Shown here: in pieces, positions 1-7,336 of the stretch
Layout: each line of letters begins with the position of its first letter
How positions within the stretch are numbered: the first letter of the stretch is position 1
DNA from: an uncultured Alistipes sp.
Lineage (GTDB): Bacteria; Bacteroidota; Bacteroidia; Bacteroidales; Rikenellaceae
DNA length: 18,903 bases
Assembly: GCA_949840605.1 (NCBI GenBank)
Contig: CATKXN010000043.1
Location: forward strand, 1-18,903
Direction of reading: 5' to 3'
Notes under the pieces: model-generated
Databases searched by the model: none
What the model was told of the DNA's origin: nothing
What the model saw: only the letters and a program-made list of their open reading frames with translations
Translations under genes and position numbers: made by a program

Positions 1-1785
1 ACGGCGGGCGGCGAACTCTCGATGGCCCTTTGGGCCAGGGGCGAGATGCGCGGCTCGGCGCTTCCGGCCTTCGAACTGAAAACCGAGGTCCGCGACGGCA
101 GTTTCCAATACTCCTCGCGCCCGAAGGCCGTGACCGGCATCAACATCGCCGCCCGGGTGGCGAATCCCGGGGGCGTGATGGATAAGACGGTCGTCGATCT
201 GTCGAACTTCGGCCTGAAAATGGCCGGGAACTCCGTTTCGGCGACCTTCCACGCCACGAATCTCGTCAGCGACCCCGTATTCCGCGCCACGGCTGCCGGG
301 CGTGTCGATCTGGGAGCCGTGAAAGAGGTCTACCCGTTGGAGAAGGGCGTCGAGCTGGGCGGCCAGATCACCGCGGACCTCAAAGTCTCGGGCCGCATGT
401 CGGATATCGAGAAAAACCGCTACGAAAAACTCGGCGCGCAGGGCACCTTCACCGTCGAGGAACTGGGGCTGACGCTCCCGAGCCTGCCGGCGGTGCATAT
501 CCGCCGTGCCGCGGCAACCATCACGCCCGCCGCGATGACTCTCGGCGAATTCGGGGTGATGGTCGGCAGGAGCGACCTTTCGGCCAACGGCCAGCTGACC
601 AATTACATCGGCTACCTGTTGCGGGGCGACATGCTTTCGGGGCGTCTCTATGTGAAGTCCGAACTGCTCGACCTGAACGAGATCATGGACGCCATGCCCG
701 CTTCGTCCGGGGCGGCTGAGGGCGAGGCGGTTGCCGCCGAGCCGATGCAGGCCGTCGAGGTGCCGCGCAACCTGAACCTCTCGCTCAACACCGACCTGCG
801 CAAGGTGCTCTTCGGAAAAATGACCCTGAGCGACATCTCGGGCGAGATGAGCGTTGCCAACGGTGCGTTGTCGCTCAACCGGCTGGCGCTGGGCGTCTTC
901 GGCGGCAGGGCCACCGCGTCGGGCAGCTACTCGATGGCGGCCGATCCGGCGAAACCCGCGCTGAAACTCAATGCCAATATCGCAGGCGCCTCGTTCCAGA
1001 AGACTTTCGAGGAGTTGGAGATGGTGCAGCAGCTCGTGCCGATCTTTGCTAAGACCGGCGGCGATTATTCGCTGACGCTCGACATGCGCACGTCGCTCGA
1101 CGGGCAGATGTCGCCCGACCTGCAGACCCTCACCGCCACGGGTGAGATCAGGTCGGCCAATATCCGTGTGCAAAATATCGAGGCGTTCGACGCGCTGGCC
1201 AAGGCGCTGAACAACGACGATCTGCGGAAGATCGAGGCCCGGGACGTGGCGATCCGTTTCGCCATCCGGGACGGCCGCATCACCACGCAGCCCTTCGATC
1301 TGAAACTGGGCAGCGTCGGCATCAACCTTTCGGGCTCCACGGGCCTCGACCAGACCATCGACTACACGGCCAAGGTGGCCGTTCCGGGCGGCAAGACCCT
1401 GCAGTCGATCGGCGTGGGCATCGGCGGCACCTTCTCCTCGCCCAAGATCACGCTCGGCGTGAAAGAGGCTGCCGAGGAGGCCGTGAAGAACATCGTCGAC
1501 GAGCAGATCCAGAAGCTCACCGGCAGCGAATCGCTCTCCGAGGAGATTCGGAAGCAGGCCGACAACCTCCGTGCGGAGGCGAAGCGGGCCGGGGAGAGGC
1601 TCGTCGAAGCGGCTGAGAAACAGCGGACGAAACTCGTCGAGGAGGCTTCGAAGAAGGGCGCTCTGGCCAAACTCGCCGCCGAAAAGGCCGGGGACAAACT
1701 GGTGTCCGAGGCCGGGAAGCAGGCCGCGAACCTCGAGGCCGAGGCCGAACGGCAGATCGAAAAACTCACGGCGAAAAAGGAGTGA
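1..1785 (+). CDS. AsmA-family protein, C-terminal part (5' end outside window)
   Basis: The frame is open from base 1, so the gene starts upstream; 594 residues are visible. The fragment is rich in amphipathic beta-strand repeats. Its region around residues 400-470 (DVAIRFAIRDGRI, then PFDLKLGSVGINLSGS and DYTAKVAVPGGK) matches the AsmA-like C-terminal domain. AsmA relatives are envelope proteins, usually anchored in the inner membrane by an N-terminal helix not seen here, and linked to outer-membrane assembly or lipid transport. The last 100 residues or so change character to an Ala/Lys/Glu-rich, probably helical coiled-coil tail. The following lysO gene starts 5 bases after the stop, so the two are probably cotranscribed. 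Family assignment is firm; the precise role is not. Confidence 0.85.
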   Translation, partial: TAGGELSMALWARGEMRGSALPAFELKTEVRDGSFQYSSRPKAVTGINIAARVANPGGVMDKTVVDLSNFGLKMAGNSVSATFHATNLVSDPVFRATAAGRVDLGAVKEVYPLEKGVELGGQITADLKVSGRMSDIEKNRYEKLGAQGTFTVEELGLTLPSLPAVHIRRAAATITPAAMTLGEFGVMVGRSDLSANGQLTNYIGYLLRGDMLSGRLYVKSELLDLNEIMDAMPASSGAAEGEAVAAEPMQAVEVPRNLNLSLNTDLRKVLFGKMTLSDISGEMSVANGALSLNRLALGVFGGRATASGSYSMAADPAKPALKLNANIAGASFQKTFEELEMVQQLVPIFAKTGGDYSLTLDMRTSLDGQMSPDLQTLTATGEIRSANIRVQNIEAFDALAKALNNDDLRKIEARDVAIRFAIRDGRITTQPFDLKLGSVGINLSGSTGLDQTIDYTAKVAVPGGKTLQSIGVGIGGTFSSPKITLGVKEAAEEAVKNIVDEQIQKLTGSESLSEEIRKQADNLRAEAKRAGERLVEAAEKQRTKLVEEASKKGALAKLAAEKAGDKLVSEAGKQAANLEAEAERQIEKLTAKKE

Positions 1786-1790
1786 CCGGC

Positions 1791-2708
1791 ATGCTCGTAA
1801 TTTTCGCCGTCCTTATCGGAGGCATCGTGACGGGGCGCCTGCTTATCGGCCGGCGCCTCGCCTTTGTACAGCGTCTCATCACTGTCATCATCTGGACCCT
1901 GTTGTTCCTGCTGGGCGTCGAGGCGGGCTCCGACCCTGCGGTCGTAGGTTCCCTGGCGACGCTCGGAGGGGCGGCGCTGACGATCTTCGCCTTCTCCGTC
2001 GCGGGGAGTATTTTGGCGGCCTGGCTGCTCTGGAGGCGTATCCGCGGAGATGCCGTGCCGGCCGGTGACGGGGAGACCGCCGCCGACGCTCCGGTCTCCG
2101 CATGGACGGCCTTGAAGGGCAGTCTCGTGATCGTCGCCTTCTTCGCGGCGGGATGTGTCGCGGGGTTATTCGCACCGCTCGACTTGGCCGTGTCGCGGGT
2201 CAGCACCTGGGTCCTTTATGCGCTGATGTTCTGCGTGGGAATCACGCTGGGCAACGACGGCACGCTGGCCGGACGGGTCCGGCGGCTCGATCCGCTGCTG
2301 GCGCTGCTGCCCGCCGCCACCGTAGTCGGCACGCTGGCCGGGGCCGCCCTGGCGGCTCCGCTGCTCGCCGAATGGTCGCTGACCGATTCGCTGGCCGTAG
2401 GTGCGGGTTTCGGCTACTATTCGCTTTCGAGCATCTTCATCGCCGATCTCCGGGGTCCCGAGCTGGCCACGGTCGCCCTGCTGTGCAATGTCATGCGCGA
2501 GCTCTTCACGCTGCTGGCCGCACCGCTCGTCGCGCGCTGGTGCGGACCGCTGGCCGCCGTGTCGATCGGCGGTGCGACGACCTTCGACACGACGCTTCCG
2601 ATCATCACGCAGGCTGCAGGCCGCCCCTATGCCGTGGTGTCGGTCTTCCACGGCTGCGCAGTCGATTTCAGCGTCCCGTTTCTGGTGACGTTTTTCTGCA
2701 GCGTCTGA
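1791..2708 (+). CDS. lysO: LysO-family (YbjE/DUF340) lysine exporter
   Basis: An inner-membrane protein of 305 residues, close to the roughly 300 of E. coli LysO (YbjE), which exports L-lysine. About eight or more hydrophobic segments are visible. Family-like motifs in the second half are GFGYYSLSSIFI, RELFTLLAAPLVAR and GGATTFDTTLPII. I chose ATG 1791 over GTG 1782 because AAGGAG at 1777-1782 is well spaced for 1791 and overlaps the GTG. A short polar linker near residues 82-105 joins an N-terminal part of about 80 residues to the larger C-terminal part; from general knowledge, Bacteroides relatives often carry these as two genes. Lysine as the substrate is inferred from the family. Transcription should end at the hairpin just downstream. 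Confidence 0.85.
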   Translation: MLVIFAVLIGGIVTGRLLIGRRLAFVQRLITVIIWTLLFLLGVEAGSDPAVVGSLATLGGAALTIFAFSVAGSILAAWLLWRRIRGDAVPAGDGETAADAPVSAWTALKGSLVIVAFFAAGCVAGLFAPLDLAVSRVSTWVLYALMFCVGITLGNDGTLAGRVRRLDPLLALLPAATVVGTLAGAALAAPLLAEWSLTDSLAVGAGFGYYSLSSIFIADLRGPELATVALLCNVMRELFTLLAAPLVARWCGPLAAVSIGGATTFDTTLPIITQAAGRPYAVVSVFHGCAVDFSVPFLVTFFCSV

Positions 2709-2715
2709 AAAGACG

Positions 2716-2741
2716 AGCGTCCCGCGGGACGCTTATTTTTT
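2716..2741 (+). terminator. Intrinsic terminator shared by convergent genes
   Basis: A perfect 7-bp stem (AGCGTCC, loop CGCG, GGACGCT) is followed by TATTTTTT on the plus strand, which suits lysO. The right arm overlaps the TAA stop of the minus-strand regulator gene (2733-2735). On the minus strand the same stem is followed by a weaker T-rich stretch, so it may work in both directions. Confidence 0.8.
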
Positions 2742-3017
2742 GATGTAGGATTGCAGCGCCTCGACATATTCGGCGAAGGCGTCGCGTCCGGCCGCGGTGA
2801 TCCGGCACACCGTGCGGGGCATCTTTCCCCGGAAGGTCTTTTCGACTTCGATATAACCGGCTTTGGCGAGTTTGTCCAGCTGCACCGAGAGGTTTCCCGC
2901 CGTGGCGCCGGTCTGCTGCCGGATGAAGACGAAGTCGGCGCTCTCGACCCCGATCAGGATCGAGACGACGGCCAGCCTCAGTTCGGAGTGCAGCAGGGGA
3001 TTCAGTTCCTTGAACAT
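2733..3017 (-). CDS. Small winged-helix transcriptional regulator (HTH_34/MarR-like)
   Basis: A 94-residue protein made almost entirely of one winged-helix domain. The N-terminus (NPLLHSELRLAVVSIL) and the recognition-helix region around residues 38-52 (GATAGNLSVQLDKLAKAG) match the small one-domain regulators annotated in Bacteroidetes as winged-helix or MarR-family proteins. The wing is YIEVEKTFRGKMPRT, followed by the typical ITAAGRDAF helix. There is no ligand domain. It starts 4 bases after the stop of the membrane protein upstream, so it is the last gene of a four-frame unit. Such regulators commonly sit with small membrane proteins and may control their own operon; the palindrome in the operon promoter at 3913-3927 is a candidate operator. 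The target is an inference. Confidence 0.85.
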   Translation of the reverse strand: MFKELNPLLHSELRLAVVSILIGVESADFVFIRQQTGATAGNLSVQLDKLAKAGYIEVEKTFRGKMPRTVCRITAAGRDAFAEYVEALQSYIKK

Positions 3018-3021
3018 CGGA

Positions 3022-3390
3022 TCAGCGTTGCGGGCGGTTCGACGTATGGTTGAGGATATGGCCCGGGACGATCATCATCACCACGAATCCCGCGATGAAG
3101 AGCAACGGCTGCCACATGTTGCCGGCGATCAGCGTGCACGGGGCGAGGACGATGGCCGCGGCGCCTCCGACGATGGTGGGCGTGAAGCGGATGATGAGTC
3201 CCGTCACGGCGGTTCCCATGCCCATGATGAGCAGGATGATGAAGAGAATCGGCAGGCGCATGGGCGTGAAGAGCGTCAGCAGGCTGACGAACAGGGCTGT
3301 GGGCCCCATGACGAACCAGACGTTTCCGATCACGCGGTCGACGAACGTGCGGGCCTCGCCCTCGTTGGATTTTCTGCGTGTGAGACACAT
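3022..3390 (-). CDS. Predicted membrane protein, C-terminal part of a split gene
   Basis: 122 residues with about four hydrophobic segments (WFVMGPTALFVSLLTL, PILFIILLIMGMGTAVTGLI, IVGGAAAIVLAPCTLIAG, LLFIAGFVVMMIVPGHIL). Function is not recognised. It starts at the codon right after the TAG that ends 3391-3612 and lies in the same frame. The hydrophilic stretch after the stop (CLTRRKSNEGEARTFVDRVI) reads as a cytoplasmic loop between helices, not as a natural N-terminus. The two frames therefore look like one membrane protein of about 196 residues interrupted by an amber codon. Proteins with this layout beside a small winged-helix regulator are, from memory, common in Bacteroides. The ATG next to the stop could let this half be translated by restart. 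Confidence 0.65.
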   Translation of the reverse strand: MCLTRRKSNEGEARTFVDRVIGNVWFVMGPTALFVSLLTLFTPMRLPILFIILLIMGMGTAVTGLIIRFTPTIVGGAAAIVLAPCTLIAGNMWQPLLFIAGFVVMMIVPGHILNHTSNRPQR

Positions 3391-3612
3391 CTACAGCCAC
3401 CCCAGCACGGGCAGCAGCAGCCACAGGTAGTTCCAGCGCGGGTCCCGGAACCCGATGACGGCGCCCCAGACGATGCATGTCGTCAGGACGGTGGCGTAGC
3501 CCCACGCCAGCAGCGGGCGTCCCGAGTTGCGGGCGATGCGGCTGCGGGTGTTTTCGATCATGCGGCCGATGAGCTCCAAGCTCTCGGCGGCCTCCAGTTT
3601 ACGGTCTTCCAT
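3391..3612 (-). CDS. Predicted membrane protein, N-terminal part of a split gene
   Basis: 73 residues starting MEDRKLEAAESLELIGRM: an amphipathic cytoplasmic N-terminus of about 35 residues, one hydrophobic segment (LLAWGYATVLTTCIVWGAVI), then a second that stops abruptly at LLPVLGWL. I chose ATG 3612 because an upstream in-frame ATG at 3654 would overlap the preceding gene by 32 bases, and the conserved-looking part starts here. The TAG at 3391-3393 is followed directly and in frame by 3022-3390, with no change in composition, so this is probably the front half of an interrupted gene. Function is unknown. Confidence 0.6.
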   Translation of the reverse strand: MEDRKLEAAESLELIGRMIENTRSRIARNSGRPLLAWGYATVLTTCIVWGAVIGFRDPRWNYLWLLLPVLGWL

Positions 3613-3622
3613 AGTCGTGTTT

Positions 3623-3856
3623 TTAACGGTTGCGGGACTCGGTTTCGTCGTCACAGCCGAACAGATAGCGGACGAGCGAGAGCAGGATGTTCAGCCCCCA
3701 TCCGGCAATGACCCAGATGACCCACCAATGGTGGGGCGTGGTGTACCGGTTGACGAAAGCTAAGAAGCCGCAGACCGCGAAGTAAGTCGCGATGCGGCGG
3801 CTGAAACGGCGTGCGAAGACGCGGCGTTTGTCGGTTTCGGCGGGGATGATCTCCAT
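3623..3856 (-). CDS. 2TM domain-containing small membrane protein
   Basis: 77 residues with two hydrophobic segments, IATYFAVCGFLAFVNRY and WWVIWVIAGWGLNILLSLV. They are separated by TTPHHWW, the layout of the 2TM domain family (PF13239), which is common in Bacteroidetes and has no defined biochemical role. The N-terminus is basic (KRRVFARRFSRR) and the C-terminus acidic (CDDETESRNR), suggesting both ends are cytoplasmic. It is the first gene of a minus-strand unit; the next frame starts 10 bases downstream. The promoter is at 3900-3931, giving a 5' leader of roughly 40 bases. Confidence 0.75.
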   Translation of the reverse strand: MEIIPAETDKRRVFARRFSRRIATYFAVCGFLAFVNRYTTPHHWWVIWVIAGWGLNILLSLVRYLFGCDDETESRNR

Positions 3857-3899
3857 GATTTTCGGTTTTGCGGGCCGGGCCCTGTTCTTAATTCTGTCG

Positions 3900-3931
3900 T
3901 AAATATAAAGTAGTTTATAATGTAAACCAAA
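3900..3931 (-). promoter_or_regulatory. Bacteroidetes-type promoter for the 2TM/regulator operon
   Basis: On the minus strand TTTG (3931-3928) lies 20 bp before TATATTTA (3907-3900), one base from the TAnnTTTG consensus. It sits in an AT-rich patch about 45 bases upstream of the 2TM gene. The whole 281-base gap 3857-4137 holds only this promoter, its palindromes and the promoter of the esterase genes. Confidence 0.55.
3913..3927. promoter_or_regulatory. Candidate operator within the promoter spacer
   Basis: The inverted repeat GTTTA-N5-TAAAC lies between the -33 and -7 boxes of the minus-strand promoter. A regulator bound here would block RNA polymerase. The small winged-helix regulator encoded at the end of the same operon is the natural candidate. 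Role inferred from position. Confidence 0.35.
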
Positions 3932-4105
3932 TTTCTGGCCGGAAATTTTTCGAAAAAGCCGGATACCTATGTTTATTAAATCAGGAAGCGGTGCTTGCGA
4001 GTAGGGGATGCCGTATTTTGACCGGCGATTGCGTTTTTTGATCTACTTGGCTGTTTTTGGCTTATTTTATCGTTTAAGTATGGTGCGACTCCGGCGAAAA
4101 AATGC

Positions 4106-4113
4106 TAAGTTTG
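4106..4113 (+). promoter_or_regulatory. -7 box for the esterase operon
   Basis: TAAGTTTG matches TAnnTTTG exactly, 24 bases before ATG 4138. No good TTG box lies 19-20 bp upstream, so the -33 element is weak. The box lies downstream of another in-frame ATG (4102), which rules out that ATG as the start for this transcript. Confidence 0.55.
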
Positions 4114-4137
4114 CGGAAACCTGAACGAAAACCGGTG

Positions 4138-5544
4138 ATGAAAAAAATGATTTTGCTCCTCTTCGGCCTTGCGGCGGCGTGGAGCGTTGCGGCGAAGGTC
4201 ACTCTTCCCGATGCCATCGGCAGCAACATGGTGCTGCAGCAGAATACCGATGTGAAACTCTGGGGCCGGGCCGATCCGCGTGCGGCGGTGCGTGTCACGA
4301 CTTCGTGGGGTGCGAAAGCCTCCGCGAAGAGCGACGGGGAGGGCCGTTGGGAAGTGACGCTGAAGACCCCCGCCGGCAGTTACGAACCGCAGCGGATCAC
4401 CGTTGCGAGCGGCGGAAAGCGTGTATTGGACAACGTGCTGATCGGTGAGGTGTGGTTTTGCAGCGGGCAGAGCAATATGGATATGCCTCTCGGCGGCTAT
4501 TGGAACGGTCTGGTCGGGGGCGGCAACGAAGCGATCGCCTGCGCCGATGCGCAGCGCGGGCGCATCCGTTTCCTGAAAGTGGCCTATTCGCAGGGCTATA
4601 CGCCGCAGGAGCATGTTCCGGGCGTCTGGAACGAATTCACGTCGGCCACCGCCGCGCGGTGCAGCGCCACGGCCTATTTCTTCGCCGATATGCTTTCGCG
4701 GGCGCTGGATGTCCCGGTCGGGGTGATCGACAGCTCGTGGGGCGGCAGCCGCATCGAGTGCTGGACCCCGCGCGCGGCGCTGGAGACCTATCCGGACATC
4801 GACCTGGACGAAAAGGCCGTCGCCGAACTGCCCGACTACATGCGTCCGATGGCGATGTACAACGCCATGGTCTACCCGCTGACCCGCTATACCGTCCGCG
4901 GATTTCTCTGGTATCAGGGCGAGTCGAACATCGGCCGCCACACGGAGTATGCCGCACGGATGGCCGACATGGTGGCCGGGTGGCGTGCGCAGTGGGGGCT
5001 GGGCGAACTGCCGTTCTATTTCGTCGAAATCGCGCCTTTCAGCTACGGCAACGGGCTGTCGCCCTACCTGCGCGAGGCGCAGTGCCGGGCGCAGCAGCTG
5101 ATCCCCGGCAGCGGCATGGTGTCGACCAACGATTTGGTCCTCCCCTGCGAGGAGGGCAACATCCATCCCCGCGACAAGCGCAGCGTGGGCCGCCGGCTGG
5201 CCTTCTGGGCCCTGAACCGCACCTACGGCAGGAAGGATGTGGCCTGCGAGAACATGCAGTTCCGTTCGGTGGAGATCCGGGACGGCAAGGCTTACCTCTC
5301 GTTCGACAACACCTTCGGCGGTTTCGGCCGGGCGTTCGACCTGAGGGGTTTCGAAATCTGCGGCTCCGACCGCGTGTTCCGTCCCGCGCAGGTGCATTTC
5401 GAGGGCAACGAACGGCTGATCGTCTTCCTGCCCGACGTCCCCGAACCGGTGGCCGTGCGCTACGGCTTCCGCGATTTTCAGCCGGGCAACGTCGTCAACA
5501 CCCGCGAGCTTCCCCTGGTGCCGTTCCGCACCGACGATTTTTAA
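4138..5544 (+). CDS. Secreted sialate O-acetylesterase (SASA family), copy 1
   Basis: 468 residues with a signal peptide (MKKMILLLFGLAAAWSVAAK), so it acts in the periplasm or outside. It should remove O-acetyl esters from sialic acids or similar sugars so that other enzymes can process the glycan. After the signal come an N-terminal beta domain (LPDAIGSNMVLQQ, KLWGRADP) and the SASA/SGNH-like hydrolase. The nucleophile is probably Ser112 in GQSNM. SSWGGSRIE (199-207) and LWYQGESN (257-264) are further family blocks, and His343 in NIHP is the probable catalytic His. Start 4138 gives the intact signal peptide and follows the -7 box at 4106-4113. It is the first gene of a two-gene unit with a close paralog. 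No sialidase or transporter is nearby, so other acetylated glycans are possible substrates. Confidence 0.85.
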   Translation: MKKMILLLFGLAAAWSVAAKVTLPDAIGSNMVLQQNTDVKLWGRADPRAAVRVTTSWGAKASAKSDGEGRWEVTLKTPAGSYEPQRITVASGGKRVLDNVLIGEVWFCSGQSNMDMPLGGYWNGLVGGGNEAIACADAQRGRIRFLKVAYSQGYTPQEHVPGVWNEFTSATAARCSATAYFFADMLSRALDVPVGVIDSSWGGSRIECWTPRAALETYPDIDLDEKAVAELPDYMRPMAMYNAMVYPLTRYTVRGFLWYQGESNIGRHTEYAARMADMVAGWRAQWGLGELPFYFVEIAPFSYGNGLSPYLREAQCRAQQLIPGSGMVSTNDLVLPCEEGNIHPRDKRSVGRRLAFWALNRTYGRKDVACENMQFRSVEIRDGKAYLSFDNTFGGFGRAFDLRGFEICGSDRVFRPAQVHFEGNERLIVFLPDVPEPVAVRYGFRDFQPGNVVNTRELPLVPFRTDDF

Positions 5545-5568
5545 TCAGAAACCAATCTCCCGATTTCT

Positions 5569-6990
5569 ATGAAACGCATACTGCTGTTAGCCGCCGCGCT
5601 AGCCGCGGCGTGGACCGCCGCCGCGAAGATCGCCCTTCCGGAGATCATCGGCGACAGGATGGTGCTGCAACAAAATGCCGAAGCCAGGCTCTGGGGCTGG
5701 GCCGAGCCGCATACGGCGGTGAGGGTCGCCGCCTCGTGGGGCGCGAAAGCCTCCGCCCGGAGCGGAGCCGACGGACGCTGGGAAGTGACGCTGAAACCCC
5801 CTGCGGGCGGTTTCGACCCGCAGCGCATCACGATCGCCGGGGACGGCCGGATCGAACTGAACGACGTGCTGATCGGCGAGGTGTGGTTCGCCGCCGGGCA
5901 GAGCAATATGGAGATGGGCGTGCAGGGATTCCTCAACTGCCCCGTGGCCCGTTCCAACGAGGTCATCGCCCGGGCAGACGCCCGGCGCGGCAGAATCCGT
6001 TATGTGAAGATTCCGAAAACGGCCTCCTACACCCCCGAAGAGTGTGTCGCAGGCCGATGGAACGAGTTTTCGACCGAGACGGCCCCGCTGTGCACGGCCG
6101 TCGGCTATTTCTTCGCCGAGATGCTGGGCGACGTGCTCGGCGTTCCCGTGGGCGTCATCGACTGCTCGTGGGGCGGCAGCCGCGTCGAGAGCTGGACGTC
6201 GCGGGAGATTCTGGAGACCTATCCCGACATCGACATTTCGGAAAAGGGCATTGCGTCGACCGACGAATGGCTGCGCCCGCTGGTGATGTACAACGGCATG
6301 CTGCACCCCGTGGCGGGCTACACCGTCCGCGGATTCCTCTGGTACCAGGGCGAATCCAACGTCGGGGCCCATACGGTCTATGCCCAGCGGCTGGCCGAGA
6401 TGGTGAAGTTGTGGCGCGGCCTGTGGGGACAGGGCGAACTGCCGTTCTATTTCGTCGAGATCGCTCCGTTCAACTACTGGGGCAGCGACCTCGCGGCTTT
6501 CCTGCGCGAGGCGCAGTGCCGGGCCCAGGACGTGATCCCGAACAGCGGCATGGTCTCGACGAACGATCTGGTCGAGCCTTACGAATGGTGCAACATCCAT
6601 CCCGCGAACAAGCACGACATCGGCTGCCGGCTGGCCTGCATGGCCCTGAACCGGACCTACGGAAAGAAGGCCGTCCATTGCGACAGCCCCCGTTTCCGCT
6701 CCGCGGAGTTCGCCGGCGGCAAGGCCGTCGTTTCGCTGGACAACGCCGAATACGGGTTCAACCGCCTGGTGGGCATCGAGGGTTTCGAGGTATGCGGTTC
6801 CGACGGGGTGTTCCGCCCGGCCGATGTTGCCGTCGACGGACAGATGCGGCTGGTCGTCACGTCGAAAGAGGTGCCGGAACCCGCGGCCGTGCGTTACTGC
6901 TTCCGCAACTTCCGGATCGGCAACCTCGCCAACAGCTGGGGGCTGCCCGTCATTCCGTTCCGCACGGACGACTATCAGCCCCGGCCCTGA
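5569..6990 (+). CDS. Secreted sialate O-acetylesterase (SASA family), copy 2
   Basis: 473 residues, colinear with the gene 24 bases upstream and alike at well over half the positions by eye. Signal peptide MKRILLLAAALAAAWTAAAK; probable nucleophile Ser112 in GQSNM; CSWGGSRVE; LWYQGESN; probable catalytic His344 in NIHP. All catalytic blocks are intact, so it should be active. Differences cluster near residues 117-160 and 225-235, and in the loop before the His (EPYEWC here, LPCEEG in copy 1). That pattern suggests divergence in substrate or leaving-group site. No promoter is visible in the 24-base gap, so it should be cotranscribed with copy 1. Its 3' end overlaps the convergent GNAT gene by 16 bases. 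Confidence 0.85.
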   Translation: MKRILLLAAALAAAWTAAAKIALPEIIGDRMVLQQNAEARLWGWAEPHTAVRVAASWGAKASARSGADGRWEVTLKPPAGGFDPQRITIAGDGRIELNDVLIGEVWFAAGQSNMEMGVQGFLNCPVARSNEVIARADARRGRIRYVKIPKTASYTPEECVAGRWNEFSTETAPLCTAVGYFFAEMLGDVLGVPVGVIDCSWGGSRVESWTSREILETYPDIDISEKGIASTDEWLRPLVMYNGMLHPVAGYTVRGFLWYQGESNVGAHTVYAQRLAEMVKLWRGLWGQGELPFYFVEIAPFNYWGSDLAAFLREAQCRAQDVIPNSGMVSTNDLVEPYEWCNIHPANKHDIGCRLACMALNRTYGKKAVHCDSPRFRSAEFAGGKAVVSLDNAEYGFNRLVGIEGFEVCGSDGVFRPADVAVDGQMRLVVTSKEVPEPAAVRYCFRNFRIGNLANSWGLPVIPFRTDDYQPRP

Positions 6991-7283
6991 ACCCCGGCCG
7001 GCACCAGGTCCGCCCATTCGGGATGGCGCCGGATGTAGGCCCCGACGAACGGGCACTGCGGCACGACCTGCAGTCCTTTTCGGCGGATGTCCTCCAGGGC
7101 GGCCCGCACCAGCTCCTTGCCGATGCCCTGACCCTCGTATCGGGGCGGGACCTCGGTGTGGGTCAGGACGACGAGCCCTTCGCCCGTCACGTATTCGATC
7201 AGAGCCATGTCGCCCTCCCCGAGATCGAGTTCGTAGCGTTTCTCGGCGGTGTTGTGGATCACGGTGTGTTTCTTTTCCATCAT
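6975..7283 (-). CDS. Small GNAT-like N-acetyltransferase (YjdJ-type)
   Basis: 102 residues, a minimal GNAT-like protein of the acetyltransf_CG type (PF14542). The acetyl-CoA loop is visible as PPRYEGQGIGKELV (46-59), after the strand GLVVLTHTEV. The end has the family's CPFVGAYIRRHPEW block (77-90). The N-terminal part of normal GNATs is missing, as is usual in this group. Substrate unknown. The start is ATG 7283 or 7280, which are adjacent. It is alone on the minus strand; its stop lies inside the 3' end of esterase copy 2, and its start is only 53 bases from mutY, transcribed the other way. Confidence 0.85.
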   Translation of the reverse strand: MMEKKHTVIHNTAEKRYELDLGEGDMALIEYVTGEGLVVLTHTEVPPRYEGQGIGKELVRAALEDIRRKGLQVVPQCPFVGAYIRRHPEWADLVPAGVQGRG

Positions 7284-7297
7284 GTCGGTGTTTTTGG

Positions 7298-7327
7298 TTG
7301 GACGTATTGCGATTTATCGTACTTTTG
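7298..7327 (+). promoter_or_regulatory. mutY promoter
   Basis: TTG (7298-7300), 19 bp, then TACTTTTG (7320-7327), an exact TAnnTTTG match. A 10-bp dyad (CGAT-TT-ATCG, 7310-7319) fills the end of the spacer. Predicted transcription start is about 7334, only a few bases before the ATG at 7337. Confidence 0.65.
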
Positions 7328-7336
7328 TCCCCGGTT

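Noticed and set aside
3391..3393. Use of TAG as a sense codon throughout this genome.
   Set aside because: Several intact genes here end in TAG at the expected place, so the split membrane gene is a local event.
4102..4137. Earlier in-frame ATG for esterase copy 1.
   Set aside because: The -7 box at 4106-4113 lies downstream of it, and the signal peptide starts at 4138.
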